A stretch of 64,000 bases of DNA from Jiulongibacter sediminis. GTDB taxonomy: Bacteria; Bacteroidota; Bacteroidia; Cytophagales; Spirosomataceae. How positions within the stretch are numbered: position 1 is the stretch's first letter; each line of letters starts with the position of its first letter. The stretch lies in contig NZ_LGTQ01000006.1 in assembly GCF_001306455.1 (NCBI RefSeq), positions 806,001 to 870,000 of the forward strand, read 5' to 3'. Positions 9,211 to 17,512 of this stretch are shown here, in pieces. Below the pieces are notes generated by a model. The model was not told the DNA's origin. It ran no database searches and was given only the letters and a program-made list of their open reading frames with translations. The translations under genes and the position numbers were made by a program.

Positions 9211-10131
9211 CTAAACATCACAAATTCGAACGCATCTTTCAAGGGAAGCCAGCATTCCTTCTTTGTCTCTCGCCGAAGGAATAAACTCCTGACCTAAAAA
9301 GCCTTTATAACCGGAGTCAACTAACGCCTGAATAACAGCCGGGTAATAAATCTCCTGAGTTTCGTCTATTTCTTTTCGGCCAGGCATACCACCTGTATGG
9401 TAGTGACTGATGTATTTGCCGTATCTTCTGATATTTCTGATATGATCACCATGCATACTCTGCATGTGGAAAATATCATAAAGCAGCTTGAAGTAATCAG
9501 AGTTCACCATCTCGCAAAGCGAAACACCCCAGTCGATATGGTCACACATGTAGTCGCGGTGACTATCTCTGGAACTCAACAGCTCCATGGAAAGAATAAC
9601 ATTGTGTTTTTCGCAAGTAGGAATCAACCTTCTGATCACCTGAGCACAGTTTTGCATACCCACGTAGTCGTTCATTCCATTTCGGTTTCCAGAGAAGCAG
9701 ATCAATTGGGTTATGCCGGCCTCGGCAGCTTGCGGGATCAGATCTTCGTAGAAAGCTACAAGCGTGTCATGAGTGGCAGGATCAGCAAAAAACCATGATA
9801 GGTTAGAGCCTCTTTTGCTTCCGTTCGGAAGAGTTACTTCAGGCCAATCTCCCCAGCCAATTGCTGAAGTCATACCATGTTTCTTCAAAATAGGCCATTC
9901 TTTCGGGCCGGTAAGCTCAATAGACTGAAGTCCGATTTCTTTGGCAGCGATTACCAATTCTTCAAAATCAATAGATCCATAACACCAACGACAAGCTGAA
10001 TGTTTGATGTTATTTTTCAATTTTGCTTTTGGGCTCATGGCCTCTTTTGCCATTGCACTGGCCGAAAATGTACCTGTAGCAGCCACAGTTCCAATGGCTT
10101 TCAGAGCATTTCTTCTTGACGTATTCTTCAT
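9211..10131 (-). CDS. Tat-exported sugar phosphate isomerase/epimerase (hydroxypyruvate-isomerase-like TIM barrel)
   Basis: A 306-residue xylose-isomerase-like TIM barrel (AP_endonuc_2 type), close to the hydroxypyruvate isomerase group. The N-terminus carries a twin-arginine signal (SRRNALKAIG, then an Ala-rich stretch ending ASAMAK), so it should be folded before export to the periplasm. Metal-site candidates are E-L-L in ILSMELLSS, D-I-F-H-M in LLYDIFHMQ, H in YISHYHTGG and the final E in GFLGQEFIPS. It is the last gene of a three-gene minus-strand operon with a 16-base gap. In that setting, work on oxidised (keto) sugars is likely. The exact reaction is not known. Confidence 0.8.
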   Translation of the reverse strand: MKNTSRRNALKAIGTVAATGTFSASAMAKEAMSPKAKLKNNIKHSACRWCYGSIDFEELVIAAKEIGLQSIELTGPKEWPILKKHGMTSAIGWGDWPEVTLPNGSKRGSNLSWFFADPATHDTLVAFYEDLIPQAAEAGITQLICFSGNRNGMNDYVGMQNCAQVIRRLIPTCEKHNVILSMELLSSRDSHRDYMCDHIDWGVSLCEMVNSDYFKLLYDIFHMQSMHGDHIRNIRRYGKYISHYHTGGMPGRKEIDETQEIYYPAVIQALVDSGYKGFLGQEFIPSARDKEGMLASLERCVRICDV

Positions 10132-10147
10132 TTCGTAAGGGTTTGTC

Positions 10148-12076
10148 TTATTTCAGGCCGTTAATATACGATGCAATTTTTAAAGCAGCATCCTTAGGCA
10201 CATGTGGCATTGGTGCCATTGGAGTAGCGTAGTCAGGCCAGTTTTGTGGCTGAGGATTGTAAATAAGATCCACAATCTTCTGATTACTATACTTTCTTTT
10301 GGCAACGTCTTTGAAGGCCGGGCCTACCACTTTTTTACCTTCGGCATGGCAGGCCGTACAGGTATATTTTTGAAGAAGGGGTTTGATTTCATCAAAATCA
10401 GGGGCGGCATTGGCCTGTGCCGTGACTGATTTGCCCTTTCCATCTGGTGACACCAGTTCCTTGGTTTTTGCTGAGGCGGAAGCCGGTTTTGCTTTGCCTG
10501 ATGAAAAAGTCTTGAGTTCACTAATACTCAATTTTTCTCCCTCAGGAATATTATTCAGTGTATAATAAACGGTTGGATGAACCAATGAATAAAAAGTACC
10601 GGCAGCTCTGATACCCTCAAGGTTTAATTCGTGAATAAAGTATTCTCTAAGGTTGTCAATAACAATACGAACCGTTTTGCCGTCCGGAGAAACTTTTACG
10701 CCTTTTACAGGCAAGTCTTCTCTAAGTACCGGCGGAGAGCCATACACAGGATGATGCTTGTAAATAAAGCTTGAGGCGGAATAAGAGGCTAAGTCTTCTG
10801 CTGATTTTTTGTCAACGGGCTGCGTAAACTGAATTTCAAAACCATCTGGTTTGGCTTTGACTGTCAGCATCTCAAAAGGCATTTTGCCGTTCCAAACTAA
10901 TCTTTGAAGACCTTGATTGGCATCTCCGGCAGAGCCCCAGCCGCGGTTAGTTTCACCAACAAACAATGAGCCGTCTTTGGCCCAGTCCAACCTCATGACA
11001 CCGGATTGAAAACCACTTCTGAAATCCCAGGCTGCTCCCTGATATTCGCCGTTAATTTTTTCAAGAAAAACTCTCATGATTTTTGACTGACCCTGATCAC
11101 CAATAAAGATCTGACCTGTAAATGGTCCAAAAGAGCCCTGCGTTTGATCTTTAATCAATTCCGAGTTTGAGATTCCCAAAATACCATGAGGAAGCCAAAC
11201 CGCTGGCGGTTGTACCGAGGCGTATTTTTCTTTGAGTTCATATACCATTTGAGGAGTTTCCTCAATCACATTCTCTGGTTTGATATAAGCTCCGGCTTCA
11301 TTCCTTACTTTACGATTATCACGTTCAGCAAAGAACTTTTCTTCTGTCATTTTAACAGGAGAATTTTCATTTACCCATTTTAAACTTGCCGGGTGATGCA
11401 TAAAGGCCCCTTTTTTAACATGCCAAAGGCCGCCTGAACCCACCCAGTCGCCCTGGTTATCGGTATAAAAGAGTTCATTGTCAATCATACCGAGCCCGGC
11501 CGGAGAACGGACCCCAGCAGCCCAGTCTTCGCGGTGACCGTCCGGGAAAACTTTGAAAATGGTACCTCGTGTAGGCACGCGGGCTTCTCCACGCCACCAC
11601 TCTTCATCACCAAAAGCCACATTGCCACTCACAAAGAAGCTGCCATCCGGTGCGAATTTTGGTCCGAAAGAGTATTCATGATAATGACCTGAGACCGGCC
11701 AGGCATGAACGGTCTCGTAAAGGTCGGCTTTGCCGTCGCCGTTTGTGTCCGTCAATTTGGTTAACTCCCCACGCTGAGCACAGTAGAGTGAGCCATCACG
11801 GTACTCCAAGCCTAAAACTTCATGAAGACCAGACGCAAACTTTCTGAAATAAGGCTGACGGCTGGTTGGGTTTTCCATAATATACACATCGCCTCGGCGG
11901 GTTGAAATACCTAATAAGCCATTAGGCAAAGTACACAGACCACCAACTTCCAGTAAAACTCCCTCAGGTACAGGAGGCGTTACAATGCGGTAAAAGTCTT
12001 CTTCCTTTGGTGATTCCTGAGCCCAGACGCTGGCTGAAATCAGTAAACAGATTATATAGTTAATTAGCTTCTTCAT
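10148..12076 (-). CDS. PQQ-type sugar dehydrogenase-like beta-propeller with C-terminal cytochrome c domain
   Basis: A secreted protein of 642 residues. It has a signal peptide (MKKLINYIICLLISASVWAQ), a six-bladed-propeller-like region at about 35-390 (GLCTLPNGLLGISTRRGDVY, HEYSFGPKFAPDGSFFVSGN, RSPAGLGMIDNELFYTDNQGDW, SGFQSGVMRLDWAKDGSLFVGETNRG), a beta-sandwich linker at about 400-520, and a class I cytochrome c domain whose haem site is C573-T-A-C576-H577, with Met candidates near TPMAPMPH. This architecture is typical of soluble sugar dehydrogenases in which the haem takes electrons from the propeller. It sits 2 bases after the DUF1080 gene and before the Tat isomerase. Sugar oxidation is inferred; PQQ binding is not proven. 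Confidence 0.8.
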   Translation of the reverse strand: MKKLINYIICLLISASVWAQESPKEEDFYRIVTPPVPEGVLLEVGGLCTLPNGLLGISTRRGDVYIMENPTSRQPYFRKFASGLHEVLGLEYRDGSLYCAQRGELTKLTDTNGDGKADLYETVHAWPVSGHYHEYSFGPKFAPDGSFFVSGNVAFGDEEWWRGEARVPTRGTIFKVFPDGHREDWAAGVRSPAGLGMIDNELFYTDNQGDWVGSGGLWHVKKGAFMHHPASLKWVNENSPVKMTEEKFFAERDNRKVRNEAGAYIKPENVIEETPQMVYELKEKYASVQPPAVWLPHGILGISNSELIKDQTQGSFGPFTGQIFIGDQGQSKIMRVFLEKINGEYQGAAWDFRSGFQSGVMRLDWAKDGSLFVGETNRGWGSAGDANQGLQRLVWNGKMPFEMLTVKAKPDGFEIQFTQPVDKKSAEDLASYSASSFIYKHHPVYGSPPVLREDLPVKGVKVSPDGKTVRIVIDNLREYFIHELNLEGIRAAGTFYSLVHPTVYYTLNNIPEGEKLSISELKTFSSGKAKPASASAKTKELVSPDGKGKSVTAQANAAPDFDEIKPLLQKYTCTACHAEGKKVVGPAFKDVAKRKYSNQKIVDLIYNPQPQNWPDYATPMAPMPHVPKDAALKIASYINGLK

Positions 12077-12078
12077 AA

Positions 12079-13890
12079 TTAAAACAGGATGTTATACGTA
12101 AGTTTTCCTTTAGCGATTACGATCAATTCACTTTTACCATCAGATGATCGCTGGGTGATGCCTTCAGCATCTGGGATTTCCACAAACCATGATTTGTCAT
12201 TGATGGCATAAAGCCCTTCTTCAATTTTTTCTATGCTGTATCCTTCAGCCAGACGGGCAGCAAAAGGTGCATTGCTATCGACAGAGATTGATCTTTTTAA
12301 TTTCTGTTTTTCCGCTACCTCTATGCGGTCAGACACCTTGTTACCATAAATCTGGTATCGGAAAGTCGGAATATTTTCATCGTCCAAACTATAACCTAGC
12401 GGGCGGTATCCGGAGCCCGCAGTGTCTGACGGCCAAATAGCAGGCAGCTTATCGGAGATTGTCAAATCATCATTGAAAGGCGTTATGGCACCTAGCGGTC
12501 TGGAGCTGCCATCTCCACGGCTATCCCACATGGGAGTAGCATTGAGAAACTGACCTCTCCATGCCTGTAGAAGTGCACCTTTGTCCAAATCATAGGTAAA
12601 ATGAATACCAGCAGGTGTGCTTACAGAAATGGCATGAGTGACTCTTTTTCGTTCTCCATCTTCTGTAAAATCCATAAAACTACGGAGGTTGTCATAGTCA
12701 TCTTTGAGAATCAGGATAGGGTCTGCCGGCTTATTACCCAACATCGATGAGGGAGAATTGAGAGCTTTCTCTCTAAAACCCGGTCCAGAGACAAAGAGGC
12801 CCAGGGCAGGCCTCATCCAGCCGTCGTATTTGGCATTATAAAACTCTAGAGTATGTTTTCCTGCCTTGAGTTCAATACTCGCTGATCGTCCGTCATTGGC
12901 ACCGGTGTATCGGTTTTCAATAACCATTTCACCATCAATTTTCAATGAATTATTGGAGGAGGAGTATTGGGTAAAAGTGTATTTGCCATCGTTTGGAGCA
13001 ATAAAGTCGCCTGAAATGGTATATACATATTCATTGGGTTGCTTGAGAAATTCCCATGTCAATTCATTGAGTTCACCTTTATCCTGAACGGGCAAATCTT
13101 TAGGATTAGCTTCGGGATTATAGGGGTCATAATTAACCTCATATGAAAGGTTTTGTAATTCTGCCGCAGGCTGATCAAAAGAGGTTAAAACAATATTTCG
13201 GAAAGCCAATGATCCGTGGTCACCCTGAAAACGCAAGGGTCCCTGAGCTACCTCTTTTTCTGTCAGTGCTCCTCGTGTTACTCCTGAAAGCTCAACATTT
13301 TCGTGAAGCAATTGTCCATTAAGCGTTACCGACAAAATTTTGGCATTTTCGGTTTTTTGACCCTTTTCATCAAAACGCGGAGCTTGAAAAGAGATTTTCA
13401 TATGTTGCCAGAGACCGGGAGCCTTACACGCGTTTACCCGGGGTGCTGAGCCCTCATAACCTTTCATGCCATCAGGCTGTGATTCATCCCATCTTTCATA
13501 AATACCACCGCAGTCTCCATATTTCGCTGTTTTTTTACCCCAGCTGTCCAGCAATTGAATCTCATAATTGCCTTGTAAATAAACTCCGCTATTTGAGCCT
13601 TTGGCCATCATGAAATCAAATTCAATATCAGCATCACCATGAGTGAAATCAGAAACCAGTTCGTAGTCTCCGCCATAAGTGCCATGCTCGTGGATGTTGA
13701 CCAAAACACCTGTGCCCGGGGTGGATTTAAGGTCATTGTCAACGAAAGGATTGGCAGAAGCCTCTCCGACGATACTCCAATTCCCGGCGGGGTTTTTAAA
13801 ATGGTTCAGGTTCTCAGCTAAAATCTGAGTTTGTGCCAGTGTTGCCACGGGCAAAAAAGCCAACAACAGGCTTTTGAGGTTAAGATTCAT
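12079..13890 (-). CDS. DUF1080 (3-keto-disaccharide hydrolase type) protein with PA14-like domain
   Basis: Secreted protein of 603 residues with a signal peptide (MNLNLKSLLLAFLPVATLAQ). Residues about 30-235 form a DUF1080 jelly roll (DYELVSDFTHGDADIEFDFMMAKGSNSGVYLQGNYEIQLLDS, then GPLRFQGDHGSLAFRNI). The Pfam family is now named 3-keto-disaccharide hydrolase. Residues about 270-370 look like a PA14-type beta-sandwich (GKYTFTQYSSSNNSLKIDGEMV, KAGKHTLEFYNAKYDGW). The C-terminal 220 residues are a further beta-rich domain often joined to these proteins. It is first in an operon with a sugar-dehydrogenase-like and an isomerase-like gene, which supports sugar keto-derivative metabolism in the periplasm. 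Confidence 0.8.
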   Translation of the reverse strand: MNLNLKSLLLAFLPVATLAQTQILAENLNHFKNPAGNWSIVGEASANPFVDNDLKSTPGTGVLVNIHEHGTYGGDYELVSDFTHGDADIEFDFMMAKGSNSGVYLQGNYEIQLLDSWGKKTAKYGDCGGIYERWDESQPDGMKGYEGSAPRVNACKAPGLWQHMKISFQAPRFDEKGQKTENAKILSVTLNGQLLHENVELSGVTRGALTEKEVAQGPLRFQGDHGSLAFRNIVLTSFDQPAAELQNLSYEVNYDPYNPEANPKDLPVQDKGELNELTWEFLKQPNEYVYTISGDFIAPNDGKYTFTQYSSSNNSLKIDGEMVIENRYTGANDGRSASIELKAGKHTLEFYNAKYDGWMRPALGLFVSGPGFREKALNSPSSMLGNKPADPILILKDDYDNLRSFMDFTEDGERKRVTHAISVSTPAGIHFTYDLDKGALLQAWRGQFLNATPMWDSRGDGSSRPLGAITPFNDDLTISDKLPAIWPSDTAGSGYRPLGYSLDDENIPTFRYQIYGNKVSDRIEVAEKQKLKRSISVDSNAPFAARLAEGYSIEKIEEGLYAINDKSWFVEIPDAEGITQRSSDGKSELIVIAKGKLTYNILF

Positions 13891-13914
13891 TATTCGTCTA
13901 TTTTATAGGAAGGT

Positions 13915-13968
13915 CAAAGGTATTCCGCACCCATTAATAAAACTTTAATTTACGCTTAATGAGCGTAA
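13915..13968 (-). promoter_or_regulatory. Promoter and operator-like repeat of the DUF1080 operon
   Basis: On the minus strand, TACCTTTG (complement of 13915-13922) matches the -7 box TAnnTTTG, 25 bases before the ATG. Further upstream, TTACGC (13950-13955) and GCGTAA (13963-13968) form a 6-bp inverted repeat with a 7-base spacer, roughly at position -45 to -60. That fits a regulator site, but no -33 TTG is visible at the usual spacing. Confidence 0.4.
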
Positions 13969-14021
13969 TGAACTGGGCTTTCTTCTATAGTAAGTTAATC
14001 AATTATTTGATAGTGAGTCCT

Positions 14022-16361
14022 TTACTGAAGCTTGTAGTTGACGTAAGTTATACACTCCTTAATAACCTGACTCTCAAATTCGGTTTCATCGTATTGATTT
14101 TTCAGCCGTTTGAAGAAGCTTTGAAAAGTTGGTTTTACGCTCGTTTCCATTTTAATACGATAGTAGTCGAGTTCTTCTTGTTTATATGTATCAGGTCTGC
14201 CGTTGGTGTAGGCTATGTAGTATTGATTGCGTTCGCAAAGGGCACCCATATAACAAATTTGAGCTCCAAGCTCGGGCTCGGGATTTGCGGCTAGTGCCTT
14301 TTCAAAACAAGCCTTGGCATAGTCGTTTGTAAAATAATCTTCATCAGTTGGGTCGCCGTATTCTATTTCCATTGCACCCCACATCCGATCAGAAAAAAGC
14401 CAGCCCTCGCCCCAATAACTCATATTATAAGCGGCAAGCCCCAGATTATACCAGGCCCAGGCATCATCCGGGTTTTCAGTGGTTTCTTGCTGATAAGTGG
14501 CAACTTTTTTAAAATATTCCAATGGCTGAAGCGGGTCTTCTTCCAAATCGCGACTTCCGACATATTGTCTCGGATATGCTGAAAAATATTGAGAGAAGGC
14601 CTCCTGATTAAATATTGAAGGGTCACAGGCTTGAAATTGAGCGAGAGCTTCAGGGTATTTCTGTTCACGCACCAGTTTTCTTCCCAGAGCCAGACGTAAG
14701 TCATCCATTTTCAGATTTGCCAACTCTATGAGCTTTTGATCTTCAGACGTTTCTGCCTTCTCTGTGATAAATTCTAGCAAATTAGAAAGGGTTTCAGCGT
14801 TTTGCTGGTACAGTAGACCAGTTTTGTGGTATCCGGTTTGGTATTGATATTCGTAGTCAGAACCGCCGGAAATTTTAGCTAAAAATGCCTTGACTTTAGC
14901 CCTTGGAAAGGGGGCTTCTTTCTTACTGCAAGAGCTTAAAAAGCCACCGGAATCATTCTTCTGATCTTCAGCTTCCAGATATTTTTGGGCCAATTGTTCT
15001 GTTACGAAAGCCAATCGGTTATTATCTCTGAAATTCTCAACCGTTTGAAGTTTCTCAATTTGGATAAGAAGTTCACCTTCTTTTTCAAGACCATCTGTTT
15101 TGAGAGAAATAACAGTTTCAAGGAACAGGAGTTGACTTTGTAAGTCAATAGTCGGGTTTTGCTGTAAAGCTTCTTTGACTTGCTTTTCGGCGGTGTCAAA
15201 TTGCCCGGCAATGAAGTTTAAATAGGCGGCGGAAGCCAGCCAAAAAGACCTTTGCTGCAGTTTATCATTTTTCAACAGCGTTTGATTGAAACTCAAAAGC
15301 TCTTCAAAATAGCTTTCTGCCTCCTTGTTTCTTTGAGCGACTTTTGCGGAGTCAATCTTATAATTGTCATCGTAAACATCAAGTTGATAGGCATACATTC
15401 CGGCATTTTGCTTGGCATAAAACCCAACTTCATTTTTGTTGATTTCCCGACTCATAATGAGGGGAAGCATCGTATGATTAAGGTCTAAACTCGCTATTTC
15501 TTTCATTAGCGGAAGGCCATCCTGAAAAGGTTGAATGGCTTGCAGCGTTAAAACGGCCGCTTTTTCTTGGTCATTTTTGGCCAGATTAAGAGCGGCGTCA
15601 AAATTTTTCAACTCCAACCTGCGAACGCTCAAATCTGCCTGATTTCGTCGGGTTGGTGACTTCTCAAAGATCTTGGCAAATTCAAGAACAGCTTTTGCAG
15701 TGTCACCCATTCCTAAATGAGCTCCCGCCACACGACTTTCAATCCAATCACTGATGAAGGTTTTAGTTTTATATTCGCCATCCAGCGTATTGTAATCGTC
15801 AATTAGCCCCACATGGTCATTTAGTTTGGCATCGATTTTCATAGCCTGAAAGGTATATCGCTCTTTTATAAAATCCTCTCTGGCAGCGAGAATGTTCATC
15901 ATGACATAATCGCGGAGGTCGGCAAGTAATTGTTCATTCACCAAGGGTGCAGGCTCCCAGTAATTTCCAAACTTTTGAGTTTCCTTATCAATTTCCTGTG
16001 CAAGCAAAACATAATCGGCAGCCTCGGTTTTACCCATTGCCCGGAGCTTATTGGCCAGTTTCAGACCATTTCCAGTGTCATAAAGGCCTTTTCTGAATTC
16101 ATCTTTGCTAATTTTTTGATCGGCATACTGATACCATGATTCCAGATTTAGGCTATCTGACAGCTGCTGGCTATTTGGGCCCTCGCCATAGAAGTTAAGG
16201 TAATTATGAGTGAAAAAGTATTCGTCAGTTGCTGCTGGGCGTTCAGCTACGGCCGGATCAAAAAGTGTAAAAAACTCTTCGAAATCCAGAGGACCCGGGC
16301 CACAGGCAAAAGAGAAAAGGATGAACCAGGAGAGAAGTCGTTTTGGACGAAGGTGTTTCAT
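14022..16361 (-). CDS. Large lipoprotein with TPR-like helical repeats, function unknown
   Basis: From the ATG at 16361 it is 779 residues with a lipoprotein signal (MKHLRPKRLLSWFILFSFAC, lipobox SFAC). An upstream in-frame ATG at 16394 would add 11 residues before the basic n-region and is less likely. The mature protein is helical with several TPR-like pairs, for example AKAVLEFAKIFEKSPTRRNQA, YFEELLSFNQTLLKNDKLQ and PDDAWAWYNLGLAAYNMSYW followed by ACFEKALAANPEPELGAQI. I do not recognise a catalytic domain. The next gene upstream, 35 bases away, is another lipoprotein on the same strand; the two probably act together at the membrane. Confidence 0.7.
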   Translation of the reverse strand: MKHLRPKRLLSWFILFSFACGPGPLDFEEFFTLFDPAVAERPAATDEYFFTHNYLNFYGEGPNSQQLSDSLNLESWYQYADQKISKDEFRKGLYDTGNGLKLANKLRAMGKTEAADYVLLAQEIDKETQKFGNYWEPAPLVNEQLLADLRDYVMMNILAAREDFIKERYTFQAMKIDAKLNDHVGLIDDYNTLDGEYKTKTFISDWIESRVAGAHLGMGDTAKAVLEFAKIFEKSPTRRNQADLSVRRLELKNFDAALNLAKNDQEKAAVLTLQAIQPFQDGLPLMKEIASLDLNHTMLPLIMSREINKNEVGFYAKQNAGMYAYQLDVYDDNYKIDSAKVAQRNKEAESYFEELLSFNQTLLKNDKLQQRSFWLASAAYLNFIAGQFDTAEKQVKEALQQNPTIDLQSQLLFLETVISLKTDGLEKEGELLIQIEKLQTVENFRDNNRLAFVTEQLAQKYLEAEDQKNDSGGFLSSCSKKEAPFPRAKVKAFLAKISGGSDYEYQYQTGYHKTGLLYQQNAETLSNLLEFITEKAETSEDQKLIELANLKMDDLRLALGRKLVREQKYPEALAQFQACDPSIFNQEAFSQYFSAYPRQYVGSRDLEEDPLQPLEYFKKVATYQQETTENPDDAWAWYNLGLAAYNMSYWGEGWLFSDRMWGAMEIEYGDPTDEDYFTNDYAKACFEKALAANPEPELGAQICYMGALCERNQYYIAYTNGRPDTYKQEELDYYRIKMETSVKPTFQSFFKRLKNQYDETEFESQVIKECITYVNYKLQ

Positions 16362-16396
16362 GAAATGACTGTGATACTCATCAAATTTAGGCATTC

Positions 16397-17416
16397 TTAC
16401 TGAAGCAGACGGCGAAATTCTTTTTTACTGAACTGACTCACGGCGTTTTGGTCAAGGTGGTAAAAAATGAGGTCAGTGTTTTGGTTTTGAATCCGACTTT
16501 TTACGGCCTTATTGACTAGTTTTAACTGCTCATAGTCCACAGATTCAAAACGAAAAATATCTCCTTTTCTGAAAGATTTGTTGAGAAATTCCCCGTTTTC
16601 CAGACAAACATAATTTCGACTTGTCTCTATTTTCTTCAGTCTTAAGGCCTTTGAAACGTCTTCATAGCTTTGACTCTTCATGAAAGTGAAGAGCTTATTA
16701 TTTCGGTAAACCAACGTTTGTTGATAAATGGGCAAGGCGATATCAATTGGCAAAGGGTATTCAGGAATTCTGTAAATGTATTGATCAATGATTTTAGGGT
16801 CAAAAAGCGAGTTTGGCGTCAAAGGATTTGTCCAGTCGCCCACATTATAAAGCATTAGAGAAACTCTACTTGCAGGGGGAATACCCGTTTGCTCCATGAA
16901 TTTGACCTGATGTAATCGTAATGTGGAGGTTAGCTCCGTGGCATTGTCCAATTGCTCTTCAATCTTCCTTAATAGCCTGAAATAGGCCTTTTGAGTACTT
17001 TTTGACCAATCGCAATCGAGCTGAATACTGTTGAATGAGATTTCATTTTCATCGGCAATCGACCGGATTTTTGTGAGCGTTCGAGTTGCAAGAGTGTCTA
17101 TTTCTGTTTCGCTTAAACCCTGAAAAGTACGATTAGTAATATAAACGACGGGTATAACCTCAGCCAGAGGCAAGGTCCGAAACCTAATCACACTTTTGGG
17201 AGAGGCGGGTTCAGTACCTTTACGATCAATGTCAAAGAAGCGAATGTACTGTTTACAAATTTGAAGGTCATCCAGTTTTTTGAGGTCTTTTGCCTCCGGG
17301 TTATAGATCGATTTCCAATGGTATATGGCTCCGGTGACGTTTTTTGTGACCTGATCTTTTTGCCCGCAGGAGAAAATGAAAAACAGTAAAAGAAAAGCGA
17401 ACAATCTGGAGATCAT
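16397..17416 (-). CDS. Putative TIM-barrel lipoprotein (DUF3142-like), function unknown
   Basis: From the ATG at 17416 it has a lipoprotein signal (MISRLFAFLLLFFIFSC, lipobox FIFSC); the frame is open to 17443. The mature part alternates strands and helices in TIM-barrel style. The segments ISFNSIQLDCDWSKSTQ (strand ending in acidic residues after a glycoside-hydrolase-like pattern), HQVKFMEQTG, SLMLYNVGDW and IDIALPIYQQ resemble DUF3142 and related glycosidase-like barrels. D-C-D in QLDCDW could be active-site residues. It precedes the TPR lipoprotein on the same strand, so the pair is likely one operon. Family assignment is from memory of the pattern only. Confidence 0.55.
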   Translation of the reverse strand: MISRLFAFLLLFFIFSCGQKDQVTKNVTGAIYHWKSIYNPEAKDLKKLDDLQICKQYIRFFDIDRKGTEPASPKSVIRFRTLPLAEVIPVVYITNRTFQGLSETEIDTLATRTLTKIRSIADENEISFNSIQLDCDWSKSTQKAYFRLLRKIEEQLDNATELTSTLRLHQVKFMEQTGIPPASRVSLMLYNVGDWTNPLTPNSLFDPKIIDQYIYRIPEYPLPIDIALPIYQQTLVYRNNKLFTFMKSQSYEDVSKALRLKKIETSRNYVCLENGEFLNKSFRKGDIFRFESVDYEQLKLVNKAVKSRIQNQNTDLIFYHLDQNAVSQFSKKEFRRLLQ

Positions 17417-17512
17417 GGATTCAAAGTAAAAGCTTTTTCTCAAATTTGCGAGACTACAAATTGAAAAGACGGGGAAACCCTTTGACCTGAAGTTTTCAGG
17501 CTTCCAGTTTAC

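Noticed and set aside
9397-9798. 133-codon frame antisense to the Tat-exported isomerase
   Set aside because: The opposite strand encodes a recognisable TIM barrel in full; no domain or promoter supports the antisense frame.
17481-17493. TTTGACCTGAAGT shared with 23024-23036 upstream of the kinase gene
   Set aside because: A 13-base match between two sites is expected by chance in 64 kb. The first copy lacks a TAnn before TTTG, so it is not a clear promoter or regulon motif.
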